This document shows positions 1 through 12,931 of a stretch of 64,000 nucleotides of DNA, piece after piece. Where the stretch lies: positions 11,225,501-11,289,500 of the forward strand of contig NC_056539.1 of the NCBI RefSeq assembly GCF_910596095.1, given 5' to 3'. Made by a program: the position numbers and the translations under genes. Within the stretch, counting starts at the first letter, position 1. Every line of letters begins with the position of its first letter. Under the pieces are notes generated by a model. It saw only the letters and a list, made by a program, of their open reading frames with translations. It had not been told where the DNA came from and made no database searches. The DNA is from Thunnus maccoyii (taxonomy: Eukaryota > Chordata > Actinopteri > Scombriformes > Scombridae).

Positions 1-214
1 GTGTGTTTGCGTGTGTGCACCATGGCCCTGAAAGAAAGTAGGAGATTATCCCATTCTGTGTGTCCAGTCACCAGTGCAGTATTGACCACGGTGGGCCACC
101 CAGGGAGCGTCCAGCCAGCCGTGAGATGGCCTGGTATACATGCTTACTGGCCATGCTAGATTCCCCCACTCTCACCGGGGAGAAGGCCGAGCACTACGGG
201 CTGGATGCTTTCTA
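1..214 (+). other. unassigned open stretch at window edge, possible terminal exon
   Basis: A plus-strand frame stays open from near the window start to a TAA at about 212-214 and ends in the residues MLDSPTLTGEKAEHYGLDAF. The stretch is less AT-rich than the DNA that follows, and (CA)n microsatellite sequence begins about 110 bp after the stop. It could be the last coding exon of a gene lying to the left, or a chance open frame. I do not recognise the peptide, and no acceptor site is clear because the window cuts it. I offer no function. Confidence 0.2.
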
Positions 215-331
215 AAAACACTGGAGTCTGTACGCGGAGTGACCTGCCCTCCACACACAGGGACACACACCCGCATGCACTAAACCCACTCACAGACACA
301 CACATTCAGCAGTCACACCCTTGCTTCTTGT

Positions 332-360
332 TCACACACACACATACACACACACACACA
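332..360. repeat. (CA)n microsatellite
   Basis: Dinucleotide CA repeat with one interruption. It creates the Thr-His and Cys-Val runs seen in short spurious frames on both strands. Confidence 0.9.
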
Positions 361-790
361 TTTCGGCGTACCCTCTGTACAGTGAAAGGCATTGCCATCA
401 GGTCGTTTTCTGTGTCCTGTGAGGCGAGGCGGAGGTCATTGGGAAGGTGGAAAACCTCTTTAATGGTGGGAATGATACTATAACACCTATAGATAGAGTT
501 ACGGATCATGTCACATACAGTCTGTATACAGTATACAACTCTGACAGCAAGACCCACTCAGTCCTGATGGTAAATGTGAAGATGAACGGGGGAAAAAATG
601 TAGTTTTTGTTGAAAGATTGCATCAATTGTTTCTCTTTTTGCTTCACTGCTTATCTCTATATATTCTTTACATTACAGTATGTCCTTCTAAAATATTTGA
701 CTTTATTTAAATATTGACTCTGTAATAATAATTGTTATCATTTTGTATTTCATTTTGAAGAAATACAGCATAAAAATGCAATATACTTTT

Positions 791-839
791 ACAATGGACT
801 ACATTTATAGCTCCCAGAGCTGTAAATGTAGCCCATTGT
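791..839. repeat. 49-bp near-perfect palindrome
   Basis: The left arm 791-813 and right arm 817-839 are reverse complements over 23 bp with two mismatches, separated by a 3-base loop (CCA). The loop is too short for a canonical microRNA precursor. The structure is better read as a cruciform-prone palindrome or the relic of a fold-back element. Confidence 0.85.
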
Positions 840-2472
840 TGACCTAAACAAACCCTCAGGGGTCATCTAATTGTCTCTTAATTGGTCAGCTGTTTGTTTG
901 TCGATGAAGAGTGTCTAACATCCTTGGCCGTTAGCAACACAAAGGCCTTTAACAGCAGGACAGAACTGCACAAAGTTCATTAGCAGTAAAAACAAATAAG
1001 AGAATTTATAAAGAGGAGTGTTTTTACTGTATTTTTTTTACTGCATATAAACTATGAATGAGGAGTTTTGGTGAAGCAAGAAAGCAACGGAAATAATATC
1101 ATGTCATTCATTCTTTCTTTGTTTTAAATTGTTTTTAAATGTGTTGGAATAAACTGGCTGGAATAAACAATGTTATATGTCATTCAAAATGATCAAATTA
1201 TTTATTTTAGGAGAGCAAAGTCAAAATCATTTGATTTTAACACATGCATATTTTTATTCCCACTTTTTAACTGCACTAAATGTGGGCCTTCAGGGTTGTT
1301 TTTTTTCTTTTTTGGAGCATTATTTTTTTACGCACAATCTCTGAGTGGCTAAATTTGCTCACGAGGCAGACAGCGCAGACAGATGCACAGAGGATGAGAG
1401 ATCTAATTAATAATACAGGAAGAGATGAAGAAACAAATCAGCCGAGCACACCAAATCTTTTTACCATAATAAACAAATGTTGTTATTTATTATGATGAGG
1501 GGAAAAAAACAACAAAAAAACCACTCAAACTGCACTTACATTAGTCACAATAACAAGTAATATATTTTTATGATTTTGTTTTGTGAGTTATTTTTTCTTT
1601 CACAAATCGAGCTATTTTATTTTAATTCCACAGCTGTTAGATGTTATTGCATCATGGGATATTAATACTAAAAATGAAAGTGTATGTCTTTTTGTTTTAC
1701 ACAGTAAATCCCAAATACAGTATGGTTTAATTATCTCAATTTGGCTCATTAAAAGTATCTTAATTGTCCAGTGTCAAGTGTATTCAAGGCCCTTAGGATT
1801 GATGATGTGTGTTTTTATATACTGAGACCATTTACACGAACACAGCAAGAATATATAGTTCTGATTAACAACATAACACAAAGCATCCATTTACATAATA
1901 CAATTCAGTGTTAATGTCTCTGTTTATTTTACACTGTAGGCATTTAAGGTGACAAGCTTAAACGCTTGATCACTGTTGCAAGCCAGCAATAGTAACAAGG
2001 AAGACAAAACATGGAACATCTGTGCAACCCTCGATTGAGCACGTATGATAAAACGTGAGGAGAGTGTTTTGTAGTGTTTTTACATTGCAAAAGATACAGT
2101 ATATACTGTACATGTGAAATGACTGCATTAGCATCCATGGATTACAAGTTCAAAGAGTTCATCTGCAGCCCACTAATGTGCCACCCCAGCATGCACACAT
2201 ACAAAATGAAATTCTTATGTAAGCGTTCTAATTTCAGACCCCAGTGACTGTTCTCACACTCACGTGTAATGAAAGGCTGACTTAAAAATTACGTTGATGT
2301 GGTTTTAGAGTGAAGCTTCTGAGATCCTGACAAAATGTTTTAAAAAAAAATTGTATTGTAAGTTTTTATTGTAAGCTTGTATTGTTTTTGCTAAATTGTA
2401 AAGTAAAATAATGAAATTAAAAATCAGTTCTGTTTTAATTTGGACCAGTATTACATGCTCACTATCTCTCTC

Positions 2473-2483
2473 TGTATGTATGT

Positions 2484-2529
<46 letters not shown>
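2473..2529. repeat. (TG)n microsatellite
   Basis: Long TG repeat with a few TA interruptions at its left end. Confidence 0.95.
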
Positions 2530-3645
2530 AGGGGGTCGTCTCCCTGGCTCCCCTGAACTTGGTTGCTCCCCAGACATCCAATAAAATCTGTAGGCTCAGC
2601 CCACAGTGCACAGAGAGGAGCAAGTTGAGGGTAAAAGAGAGGTTGCCAAAAAGGGGGTTATGGTGGAGTCAGGACTGGGATGGGTGGGGTTGACGGGTTG
2701 GTTTGGTTATGTGGGGGGTGCAGCGTGCATTAAAAAGTCCGAGAACTTGGAGCCTAGTTTGTCATGCTAACTGCAGCGATGCCATTGAATGTGGACACAG
2801 GGAGCAGAAGGTTCACAGGACCCCGGCCATTCTCATGCAAAGTCTGTCAGAGCCTTCTCCTTCGTCCATCCACCCACCCACCCACCCCACAGCTTTTCCT
2901 CCTGCAGAAGAAATACATACATGTTTATAAATGGGCACACACTCACTGAAACCAGGGGTAGGGTGCCCCTTTCTTTATACTTGCTGTGTGTGCAAATATG
3001 TTAAGATGCACGGTGGAAGAGTGGAAACATACGACACACTCACAAAATATGATTGGAGAAATGAAAATTCCTCTTTAATTCTTAAGATTTATGAAACATG
3101 TTTAATTCAACATGAATAAACACTTCCCCCTCAGCAGCATTTCAGACAACAAAAGGAGGGAAATTAAGTCAGATGCATATATCATCAAATATGTTATGAG
3201 AGAGTAATGCACCCTGTAGCTCTTTCTGCTGCAATTAACACTCATCTTAAACTTCCTATGACCTTGACACTACCTTGACAGGCAGTGGTGTGAAATTGAC
3301 CTCATTTCCTGACTGATTGTGAAAAACAATTTCCTACCGCATGTTCCAATAAACACCGATTTTATTCAAATTTCTATTTTGGCCTCTCTATTAAATCAGC
3401 CTCACTCCCTGATTCTTATTTCTGCTCGCTGCTAGTCTGCACCTCTCATCTGTTTCACCTGATGTGGAGATTCGGGGGAAGCTACAACTCATTTAGTGTT
3501 GAATCTGTTCAAATGCCAAGTGGTGAAAATGTCAGCCGCAGTACAAGCAGATACGCCTATACATGTACTCTCTTTAAATGCAAACACTCCATGCAAATGA
3601 ATGTGCTACCCCCTCTGGGCTAGAAACAGTGAGGAGAGGTAACAA

Positions 3646-3648
<3 letters not shown>

Positions 3649-3687
<39 letters not shown>

Positions 3688-3821
3688 TCACTGTGTGTGT
3701 GTGTGTGTGTAGGTGCACAGATTTATGTGTTTTGGATTTATGCGTATATACCTTCACAACCAGAGACTGAGGGAGACTCCATTTGTATGTGTGTGTGTGT
3801 GTGTGTGTGCGTGTGTGTGTG
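3649..3821. repeat. compound (TA)n-(TG)n microsatellite cluster
   Basis: A (TA)n tract of about 38 bp (3649-3686) is followed at once by (TG)n at 3691-3711, and after about 70 bp by a second TG tract at 3785-3821. Confidence 0.95.
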
Positions 3822-6800
3822 AAAATGTTTGCTTTTGTGCCCCCTCATCTGCACTTGGAGCAGCCGTTTGGAGCCTGTATTTGATTGAGTGAAGGCCAAC
3901 GCAGCCTGAACACTCCCTCTAATGGAAGAGTGGAGCCCAGCAGCTCAGTAATGCACTGACCCCAGAGCTTTTACAACGCTGCCAGCCGATAAGTGGCAAT
4001 ATGCTGGATCTTATAAAATTAACAAGACTGTGCGATGGGGAGAGGGAGCTCGGAGGGTGGCGGTGGGAGAGGATGACATCCCTATAGCACTTATAAATAT
4101 TAGCATGCATGCATTTAGAGGACTATAGCAGTTCTTGACAGAGTTTTATAGCCGTGGCAGTGTGATTTTTTAAATATTTTTTCACTCGTTTCTTGGCTTT
4201 TTTTAAGGGAAATTTACTAGGAAACATTTACAGGCCCGTTTATGTTAGATAAAATGTCTCTCAAGGTGTTTTAATGCTGCTGAATTTATGAAAGCTGCCA
4301 CGGAGCCAGGTGCTAGAGAAATGAGCCGGCTTTCGAAGTGACGGCAACTGCGTGGATCCCAGCCAGCATGGCTTTGCAGGGGCACCACAGGGGTGTGAAC
4401 ATGTGTGTATATGTGTATGTTTACCATACATTCCCTCCTAAGCCTCCGACGCTGTGACATCCACTGTATAAGCTCAAAGTCAAACAGCCTGCATGCCTGG
4501 TTATGCAGCATCTATTGTGTTTTGGGTAAAGAGGGCCTCTTCCAACCAGAACAGGACATTTTGAAGTGCTCTGCAATACAATATGCAAAATGATATTACA
4601 GCCGTAGCCACTGTCTCAATGCAGCCGAATCTGATTCACGTCTGAGAAAGGCTTTATTCTTGCGTGCCTCCCACTATAACCTCCTCACCTTTCTCACACA
4701 GGATCAGGGTGGGTTTGTGTGCGCGGGAAGGGTGCATTTGTGTGCATTTTCGCTCATATACCGTGCATTTGTGACAGCTATTGTCTGCCAGTGCTCCAGC
4801 AGGGGCTTCAAAGTGAATTATTCATGCAAGATTTGAATACATGCAAATGGTTCACTCCCCTCTCTTGGCACAGATCCAGGTTACCTATGGCAACGGCGCC
4901 TTCAAGAAGCATCTTTTCACCCCCTCCTCCTCCTCCTTCTCCTAGGCACCCGCCCTCCGACCATGTTATCCACCCAGTGGTATTGTTTCGATTGTTGCAA
5001 TACCAGGCTGGGTGGTTGCACACTGTAGGGTGGCAGGATATCCCATAATTCACAGTCAAGGTCAAAGGCAGGGAGGATGAGAGATGAAGGGATGGAGAGT
5101 GGACAGATGGAAGGAAGACGGGATCCCTCCATCCAGCTGCTAGGATGTGAAGTTCAGAAGGCGACAAGCAGCCACTGGTAAAGAAAGAGAAGCGGTTTCA
5201 GGTGGTGAATGATGTTATCACCGCTGCGACAGGCTGGGCACACACTCACCTACTCTTCAGATTTAGTCACAGCTCATGCGCACAAACCAGTGCAGCAAAA
5301 CAGGATGAGCACCATTACTTAAACATCTTATTTGTTTTATATACCCGAATCATTCTCAGAGTAACACTAAAAAATAAAAAAAATATTTTAAACTTTAAAA
5401 AAAAATAGTATTACACAGCAATGCTTCATCTAATATGAATCAATTTTCATTTTAGGATTCAGGCTGTTTGATGTGTGTGTGCTTATCATGTTTAATCTAC
5501 TTGATAGAATCTGAAATGCTATTAAGTGAATATACTGTTTTATTAAAGATTTCAATAAATGTTCATCTATAATAGCTACTGATTTCTGGGTGTAACTTTC
5601 TTTGGGTTCCCAACATTTTATTATAAATAACTTTGCAATTAAGTTCATATAAATACATTAAATTAAAAAACTATAATTTATAACAGGGGTATGATTTCAA
5701 ATTTCTTGAAAATTGTCATTATTATACCTTTTTCTCTTTCTTTCTCTTTTTTTAATCTTATTATGTCATCATAACATTTACTATATATATTTTTAAAAAA
5801 AAACATATTACAAATAATACAAATGAATGAAATTAGTTATACTATGTTTTAGTGTATAATTAGCATTTGTAGTGTTTTGCAATATGAATTTACTGATTTT
5901 GTTTTACAAAATTTGTGTTTTGTAAAATGGACACAAAAAAACAGTAATCACACTATCAAGAAAGCAACAGAAATGATTTCATGAATGCTTTAAAGAAAAC
6001 ACAAAAGAGTAAAATAAGTAAAGTAAAAGTGCATCAGTGAGCAGAGTGCAGGTCAAGTTCAGGCCATGAGGTGATCAGAGCCTAACTAACCTTCATAATG
6101 GTCCAGGATACACAAGACTGCTCACTGCTGCCACCTACTGCCAGTGAATGGATGGGTGTTCACTCATACATGTGGGTCAGAAATACATCTAATTGATATA
6201 TACTGTATGTTGTAATTTTACATTACCATATGTTCCATATTTTATATCATCATTTATTTCTATTAGTCCAACTCAAAGATTTTTTTAAGGGATATGCACA
6301 AAACACAGAAACAACTGGTCTTTGTGATGTTGTAGTAATGCAATTAAAAATCGCAAATTTCATTTCAGCAAAATGAAAAAAGTCAGTAGTTGAACCATTG
6401 AAGGTTGAACATTTTTGTGTGACAAGTAAAAACATATTGTGACTACACAACAATGTCAATTCAAATTTCAATTCAATTCTAATGTTCCTGGTGGGTTGAT
6501 TACCTTTGCTTATCACATGGCCCCCTCAAGTGGACAAAAGGATTCATTGCTCAGTGTTGTGCGAGGACACTTTATTATATGGTCAGTTTTGATTGAAGCA
6601 ACTGTAATTTTACATCCTTGGTAGTATTGTAACTTTGAAATGTACATTAGCAGTGAAAGTTGGATTTCTCCTTATTTCAAATGAAACTTGTGACTGAATT
6701 AACGACTTTGGCGTTTCTGCATTTTAACTTCATAGATAAACAATGCATCACAATCAAGTAAAAGCAAAGAATCTGGACATCAATGTGAGCACAGTAAAAA

Positions 6801-6863
6801 AAAAGATAAAGATAAAAGAAAAAAGATAAGATATTAACAATATCCACATAAACTAAAATCTGC

Positions 6864-6911
6864 AATATATATATATATATATATAAATATATATATATAG
6901 ATAGATAGATA
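6864..6911. repeat. (TA)n-(ATAG)n microsatellite
   Basis: A TA repeat changes into a short ATAG tetranucleotide repeat. It lies about 830 bp beyond the slc25a42 stop codon and may mark or lie beyond the end of that 3' UTR. Confidence 0.9.
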
Positions 6912-7740
6912 TGAATTTATTTCTCATATATTTGATTTGCCTCTTCTTATTAGACATAATACTATAACATCACACCTTAGTGCTGGATGGACAGTGAAAC
7001 TGTGCAGTCCTGCTGACATGATCACCCTCCTACAATCAATCATTCCTTCCATCAAGTTCAGTTCAACATCAACATTGGCACCATCATAAAACTGAAAATT
7101 AAAAGCATATTGCATAATCACCCTTTTGTTACAAACAGGTACAAATGATATATCCCTGCATGATCGGGCTATTTGAAATCAAATTGAAAGCAAAGTGATT
7201 AAAATAAAAATAATAACACAATGAAACTCATTATAAACAAAGTTCTGTCTGTCGATATAGGATTGAGCTGAAAGAACATTGTAAGTGATAAAGTGCAAGC
7301 GTTATCTTATTAACACAACACAAACAAAGCCCTTCACATCCATCCGACATAAACAAACCAGTCTTTATCCACACAACTCCACTTTTAATCACATAAGTTA
7401 CCCTGATGGTACCATTATTTTAAAAAAGTTGTGATACTGTGAACAATTTTAAAGAAATGTTTGTCTCCCAATTCACCTGACAGTGAATCCTAACTGTGCA
7501 TTTAACCAAGTTTGAAATGCTCTGTTTCAGTATGCATATCAAATCTCTTGTCCCTCTGTCCACTTATACACTCTCACCCTCACATCCTGTCTAAAGGGAA
7601 CAGGAGTGTGCAGCAGGACGGTCCTGAACTGTGATTAAGTGCAGAGGCTAATTTTTGCCATATGACAGACATGACCACCTCCCTCATGCCAGTCTCATCT
7701 GTGCTTTCTTTTGTCGCCTCCTCCGTTTCTCTCTTCGGAT
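6912..7740 (-). other. slc25a42: probable slc25a42 3' UTR and flank
   Basis: This is the region immediately 3' of the slc25a42 stop codon on the minus strand. It is AT-rich with no supported coding frame. A TTTATT on the plus strand near 6937 would read as AATAAA on the minus strand and could be a polyadenylation signal, but the true 3' end cannot be fixed from sequence alone. Confidence 0.35.
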
Positions 7741-10700
7741 TCAGAAGGTGAAGTAGCCCATCTGATGCACTTTGAGCAGGAGGTTGTGCGTGATGTCAAA
7801 CGTAGTGAAGCTAATCCCCACAGCAATGGGCCCTTTAAGCCAGTTCATACTCAGGCCTTTGTATAGTCCATGTACAACTCCCTCCTGTGTTACGATCACA
7901 CGCATGGTCCCCAGAATTGTACCGTATGACGAGCCGGTTACGCCAGCTGTCTGCATGCGCCGACGAACCACGTCCAAAGGGTAGGAAGCAGACTGTCCAA
8001 TCAGGCCTGCACAGGCACCAAAGGCCAAGCGCTCATAGGGGTACGGTTGGGGTCGTTTTGTCTTTTCTAAAGTGAGACAAAAAATGAAAAGTTGAACATC
8101 TGAATGACAGCTAAATAGCTAAAAAAAACTCCACTGTATGCAGACATGAAAATAAAAAACTCAAGTAGTAATTGTCAGTACCTGTGTGTAGTTTTTTGAG
8201 GGTCTCGTATGTGAAGAATGTGATCCCTGCGTATGGGATGACACCCAGTATGGTAGGGGTGAAGCCTCTGTAAAGGGTCTTCACACCTTCCTCTTGGGAG
8301 ATCCGCACAAAGACGTGCATGATGTTGCTATACCTGTTGGACGAAGCAGCATCAGGCAAGACATTATTTATCAAACCCACTACCATTTAGTAACTACTAT
8401 GCACTACAGTGGTGTATTTTATTGGAATGGCAAAACAAAATGGGACTAACATACACAAAGTTGGACCCAAAGACAGAAAGGGGTCCTTTGGTACACAGAA
8501 GTAGGTGTTATAGGAATATAACATTGGGCGGATACCTACATTTCTCTGGCTGTGACTGCCATCCGGGCTCGCACCATGTCCAAAGGGTAGGTAAGCATAG
8601 CAGCAGTGGTGCCGGCCAGCGAGCCAGCCAAGAAACGAGGGAAAGGAGGCAGAGATCTGAAACAAACAACACTGCAGTAAGTATCAGTAAGAAAACTTAT
8701 CCATTATCCTTATCCATTGTTTCATTTAAAAAAATACAAAAAAATCATTACTAATGAGAGACTAATTCTATACTCACTTTCCCTGGAAGCCGTAGTAGCT
8801 GCCCAGTAGTTTTTTGTACTCGTCATGAGAGCAGAACTGGATGGCAGCGTAGGGCATGACCCTCACCATAGTGGCAGAGTTCCCCCTCCAAAGACTGAGC
8901 AGCCCATCCTTCATGTACGTACAGTAGATGAGCCTGAAGGCCTCCTGTAGATGGTGTATGTTGAGTTAGGAGCAGAAGTAGATGCCCTTCACATTTTCTA
9001 CATCTAATAATATAATTATCTGAACTTGTTCAACATATTTCTATTACATAATTAAGTGTACAATCGCATATGAAGTTTATAAGACTGAATGTGATTTTTT
9101 AAAAATTGTTTAATTAATGTTTTTTTTAATAAAAAAAGTAAAAAATAACAACAAAAGTCTCAATTCAAGCGATGTATTCCAATTATTTATTTCATACATT
9201 TTTCTTGTTTACTCTATCAAAAATAATCAATGCAGAATGGTTTAAAGTGAAGAAAAGCAGGAAAATACTCATACATGAGACCTGTAACCATCAAAAGTTT
9301 AGTATCTGTATTTGCTAAATGACTCCACACTCAAATATTTCTGTGGCAATGACTAATTGATTAATTGTTTACATGTTAAATTGGGTAAACCGAGAATATA
9401 TCAATGGCTTATTTGCTGATAAGATAGAAACCTGGACTCACCTTAGCTGAGAATCTGTTTGAGGACACTGTGGAACAACAAGAGACACAGTGAACGTCAG
9501 GGTTAAACATCACACTCTCCTGTGTAGGCTAAACATCTACTAAGAGGATTAGTAGCTAGTTAAGAACAGTTACAGTCAGTGAAACTCTGGTACGAACAGA
9601 AAAACAGTAGATGCATTTACTATTGAGTGTAATACACATAGAGAATTTAAGTCGCTTACAGCTTGTTTTTCTGTCTGCAAATTCTATATTTGGAAAGTAA
9701 GATTTTTGTGGAGAGTTATTCTTACCTTGGAAAATTATCTTGGTCCGATCCAGTGGTGCAATGACTGTTTTAGCAACAGCGCCAGCAAACGCACCACACA
9801 GCAGGGAGTCCAGTGCGGTCCATCTGGGCCTCAAGTCCTATTTCGACACACCAACATGTTCACAATGCGTTATTTGTTGTGACATTTTGTCATGTTACAA
9901 TGATACAAACTGAACCAAACCCAAACACTGACCCTCAAGATAGCTAAAGATATCTTTGTGACCTTACAGTGGTTACTTTTTAAAGTAAGGAAAAAGAATT
10001 ACCGCTGATGGATCTGTTTAATCATTTATCTCTGTTCATGTGGACATTTGATCCTACAAACCTCACATGCTTATCAGCACAAACGCTCCCATGGCTATCC
10101 CTCGGATAAGTTTTTACAACAGAGCAGCAAAAAGTGCACGTGGATTAGAAGCAGAGTGACTCAACTGTTATGACAAAATCACAAGAGATAACACCAGACC
10201 GCACTTCACTGAAGCATAGCTGTTTGTTTATGTGTGTGTGCACGCGCTTATGAGCATTCATTTGAGTGAAAGGAACAGTTGAACCCAATAAACAACCTCA
10301 CCAACTGAGAAGTAGAGCATTTGGCATTAATAACAAACAGTCTTGTTCCACAACTTGGACTAGGTGAGGTTTCAGATTCCATTCATTTTAATTCATGATA
10401 AAACTTGTTATATATAAACAAAAGACCTCACTATATAATCAAAAACTTACCTACATACAGGCTACTGTTTGATGTAAAATTAACACTTTTATGAAAATCT
10501 GTTATTATTTGGTGGATTAATCATACGTTAAAAGTTGCTTGGCTTCTGTTTTATAAAATCTTTTATAAATATGTCTTTCATACAGACTAGAATAAACCAT
10601 CTGCCATGATTCAGCTAATTCAGTGCTACGTAATAGTTTGTACACTGAAGGCAGCTTTAGATTAGCTGGCACCTCCGTGCTATTTAGAGCAATGTACGAT

Positions 10701-11228
10701 AGAGGCATGTCCTCTAAACTATGCATGTTCCAGGAAGGCTCTGTATACATGACAACAACAACTCCCATAGCACTGAGGAGAACCTGAGAGTCAGACAACA
10801 TGTTTACACGTTAGTTTTAGAGTTGATCATCATAAAGAATAACTGACCTATTTCACAAATGGTGTCTTTGTAAAATGAATTTATGTCCTTTTTTTTTTTA
10901 ACCTTAGTGTATAATTTATGGGTTGACAAATAGCTGACAGAAGGTGATTTTATCCATAGGAGGACAGTGGTGATCACCAGGTCAATGACAATGTTTAACC
11001 ACAATTATTCAATATAAGATCAAACATAATTTGCAATTCATATCCCAACTGTTCTAATGTGTCAAAACAAGTGCAAGTTAATCAGCAGTACTAGTACTAG
11101 TAGTAAACATGTAAATGAGTCAAAAGAGAAATAATACAAACCTTTGCTTGGCTGGAGGGTGGCAGAGCCAGCACTGTGGCCTGGGCCACTGGCAGACGGC
11201 TCTGGTGGTCGTGCACACGGTGGGCCAT
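7741..11228 (-). CDS. slc25a42: SLC25A42, mitochondrial coenzyme A / ADP carrier
   Basis: Inner-membrane carrier of the SLC25 family. The mammalian orthologue exchanges CoA and dephospho-CoA for adenine nucleotides and 3',5'-ADP. Coding exons in transcript order: 11228-11142, 9837-9726, 9467-9442, 8944-8778, 8656-8540, 8333-8182, 8066-7741. All introns are GT-AG, phases agree throughout, and the product is 328 aa (human 318). Three carrier signatures are visible: PLDRTK at residues 57-62, PLDMVR at 155-160 and PLDVVR at 250-255, one per repeat of two membrane helices. Closely family-like stretches include [18 protein letters not shown] and [10 protein letters not shown]. The third coding exon is only 26 nt. 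The first exon, starting MAHRVHDHQ, is the least certain: its join is in phase, but N-termini vary in this family and an upstream 5' UTR exon is likely. The gene runs head-to-head with mau2. Confidence 0.95.
10517..10801 (-). other. unrecognised 94-codon open frame in slc25a42 intron 1
   Basis: A complete ATG-to-stop frame lies inside the first coding intron, on the same strand as slc25a42. The composition is not low-complexity (for example [20 protein letters not shown]) and contains no microsatellite. I recognise no family and see no convincing splice sites joining it to the carrier. It could be a decayed transposon fragment, a retained-intron product, or chance. Confidence 0.2.
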
Positions 11229-12650
11229 GTGTGCCCTTCAAAGATTACCAAGGCTGTCAGAGACTCAGTCAGTCATTCAGGAAAACCTCTGCAGAGGACA
11301 GTATACGAGGAATGATGTATTGCAATTAAAAAGATACTATATTTAACTAAACAACAGCGTCGCACTGTCTCTGTGTCTTCCCCATAACGTGAGTACGTGA
11401 TTAAACGCACGCCCATCAACAGCCTGGCTTGTAAACAGGGTATTGAATTACAGAAGCTCTGCTGTATTTTCTAAGACAAGTCATATATATACTGTTAAAA
11501 TTAACCAGTCATCAAACTAATGCAGGCAGCTAACTTAGTCACCACACCTCAAACAAATAAAACTGCGAATCATAGTTAAACTACAATGAATAAAAAGGCC
11601 TGTGCATCGTTATTTATTGCAGATCAATCTGTTTATTGATAAATGCTGAGGTTTTTTTTGTTACCTGCACTTGTGTATAAACGGGCTCCGTGTTTACAAA
11701 TCTTCGATGTGCTCTCTCAGTCACCAGTCTGCCCAGATTGTCGCACACATTTCTTGTTTGCTCGCTGGAGGCTGGTCAGGTCAGTCGCTTATAATAAGCT
11801 TGTAAATTGCAGTACGCAGCGAGGTGTCTGCACGTCTTTCCACGTTGTTGACGTCTCTGAAGATGATTGTAAAAGACAAGTGTCAAGCTGCGCCAGAGTG
11901 TGCTGCTTATTTATAGACGGACGACGCCTGCAACGAAACTCTGCGCAGGGCCGCCGCTTGGTTCCGTGTACAACATTATTTGTGCTTTTCAAGGTCTTGC
12001 AGAAACTAGGGCAACGTTTACCAGTATTTTGGACTACAATACCCAAGAGCTAATCCCGTTATCGGGTGGAAATGTCGCGAGTTTAGCTGCAACATTGGGT
12101 TGCCAGGTTCGTTCACCATATTCAACAGGGACATGCAACTTCGTTTTAAGTCTTAACTTAACTCACTCTTTTTCCTCACACATTTCGACTTTCAGAGAAG
12201 TTTCTCACCAACAACACAATTAAATGAATTATATATGTTTACATTTAATTTGTTTTCACTTTTCAAAAGTCATTTTTACTCCTTTTAATGATTAAATGTA
12301 TTTTGAGACGGCCTCATGTATGTGCTATATACATACATTTGCCTTGCCTAAAATAAAATAAATTCTACTCAACATTTTATCATTAGGCCCATTGCTCATC
12401 AAGAGTTCTACCAGTGCATTTTAGTATTTTATGTTGTGTAAACAAGTCTTGTTTGGAAAATAAGGTCCACTAGGTCCTTTTAGTAGCTGTTCTGAAACTT
12501 TCAGTCATATCATATGATCTTTACCAGCAGATTTCCCTGTTGTCATCAAATTGTAGTTTAGATCTTAAATTTCCATTTTTTGTGCAGTTTAAGGACCTGT
12601 CATCCATTTAAGAGCTTGTGTTTCATTTTTGTCAAGTAAAGTAGGTTTAT
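11229..12650. promoter_or_regulatory. slc25a42 upstream region with probable promoter
   Basis: This is the left part of the 2.7-kb gap between the divergent slc25a42 and mau2 start codons. The stretch at about 11,660-12,120 is richer in G+C and CpG than its surroundings and is the most plausible slc25a42 promoter or 5' UTR exon. No TATA box or transcription start can be placed. Open frames here on both strands run through CpG-rich sequence and have no recognisable protein. Confidence 0.4.
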
Positions 12651-12923
12651 GGCAGCAACTAATAATATTTTTTTTTTTTTATTGATTAATCTGTCAATGT
12701 TTTTTCCCTATAAATTGGAAATAGAAAAAAACCCCATATAATATATTACAATTTTCTAGAAATAACATCTTTAAATTGCTTGTCAGTCCAACCAACAGTA
12801 GCAAATCATCATTTTAGAAGCTGGAACAAGAGACAGTTGGCATTTTTGTTAAGAAACGACAAACAATTAAGATGTTTTGTTCTCAATTAAGGGATCTATT
12901 AATTGACTAACCAGTTTAGCCCT
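12651..12923. mobile_element. hAT-type MITE, 273 bp
   Basis: The ends resemble the fish hAT MITE consensus that begins AGGGCTGCAACTAA: the left end reads GGCAGCAACTAAT and the right end reads TTTAGCCCT. The flanking 8-mers AGGTTTAT (12643-12650) and AGGTTTAA (12924-12931) match at 7 of 8 positions, as expected for an aged hAT target duplication. No transposase is encoded. It lies in the slc25a42-mau2 intergenic region. Confidence 0.65.
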
Positions 12924-12931
12924 AGGTTTAA

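Larger units (their letters stand above)
215..6900. other. intergenic or intronic DNA without a recognised gene
   Basis: This 6.7-kb stretch contains no exon I can support. It is AT-rich overall. It holds (CA)n near 332-360, a 49-bp palindrome at 791-839, (TG)n at 2473-2529, and a compound TA/TG block at 3649-3821. GC-richer, unrepetitive blocks at about 3830-4110 and 4290-4650 could be conserved regulatory sequence, but conservation cannot be judged from one sequence. The open frames here are short and mostly run through microsatellite sequence. Confidence 0.6.

Noticed and set aside
11643..12223. Frames up to 136 codons on both strands near the slc25a42 5' end
   Set aside because: They run through a CpG-rich promoter-like region with few stops. 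No protein similarity is evident and no splice structure links them to slc25a42.
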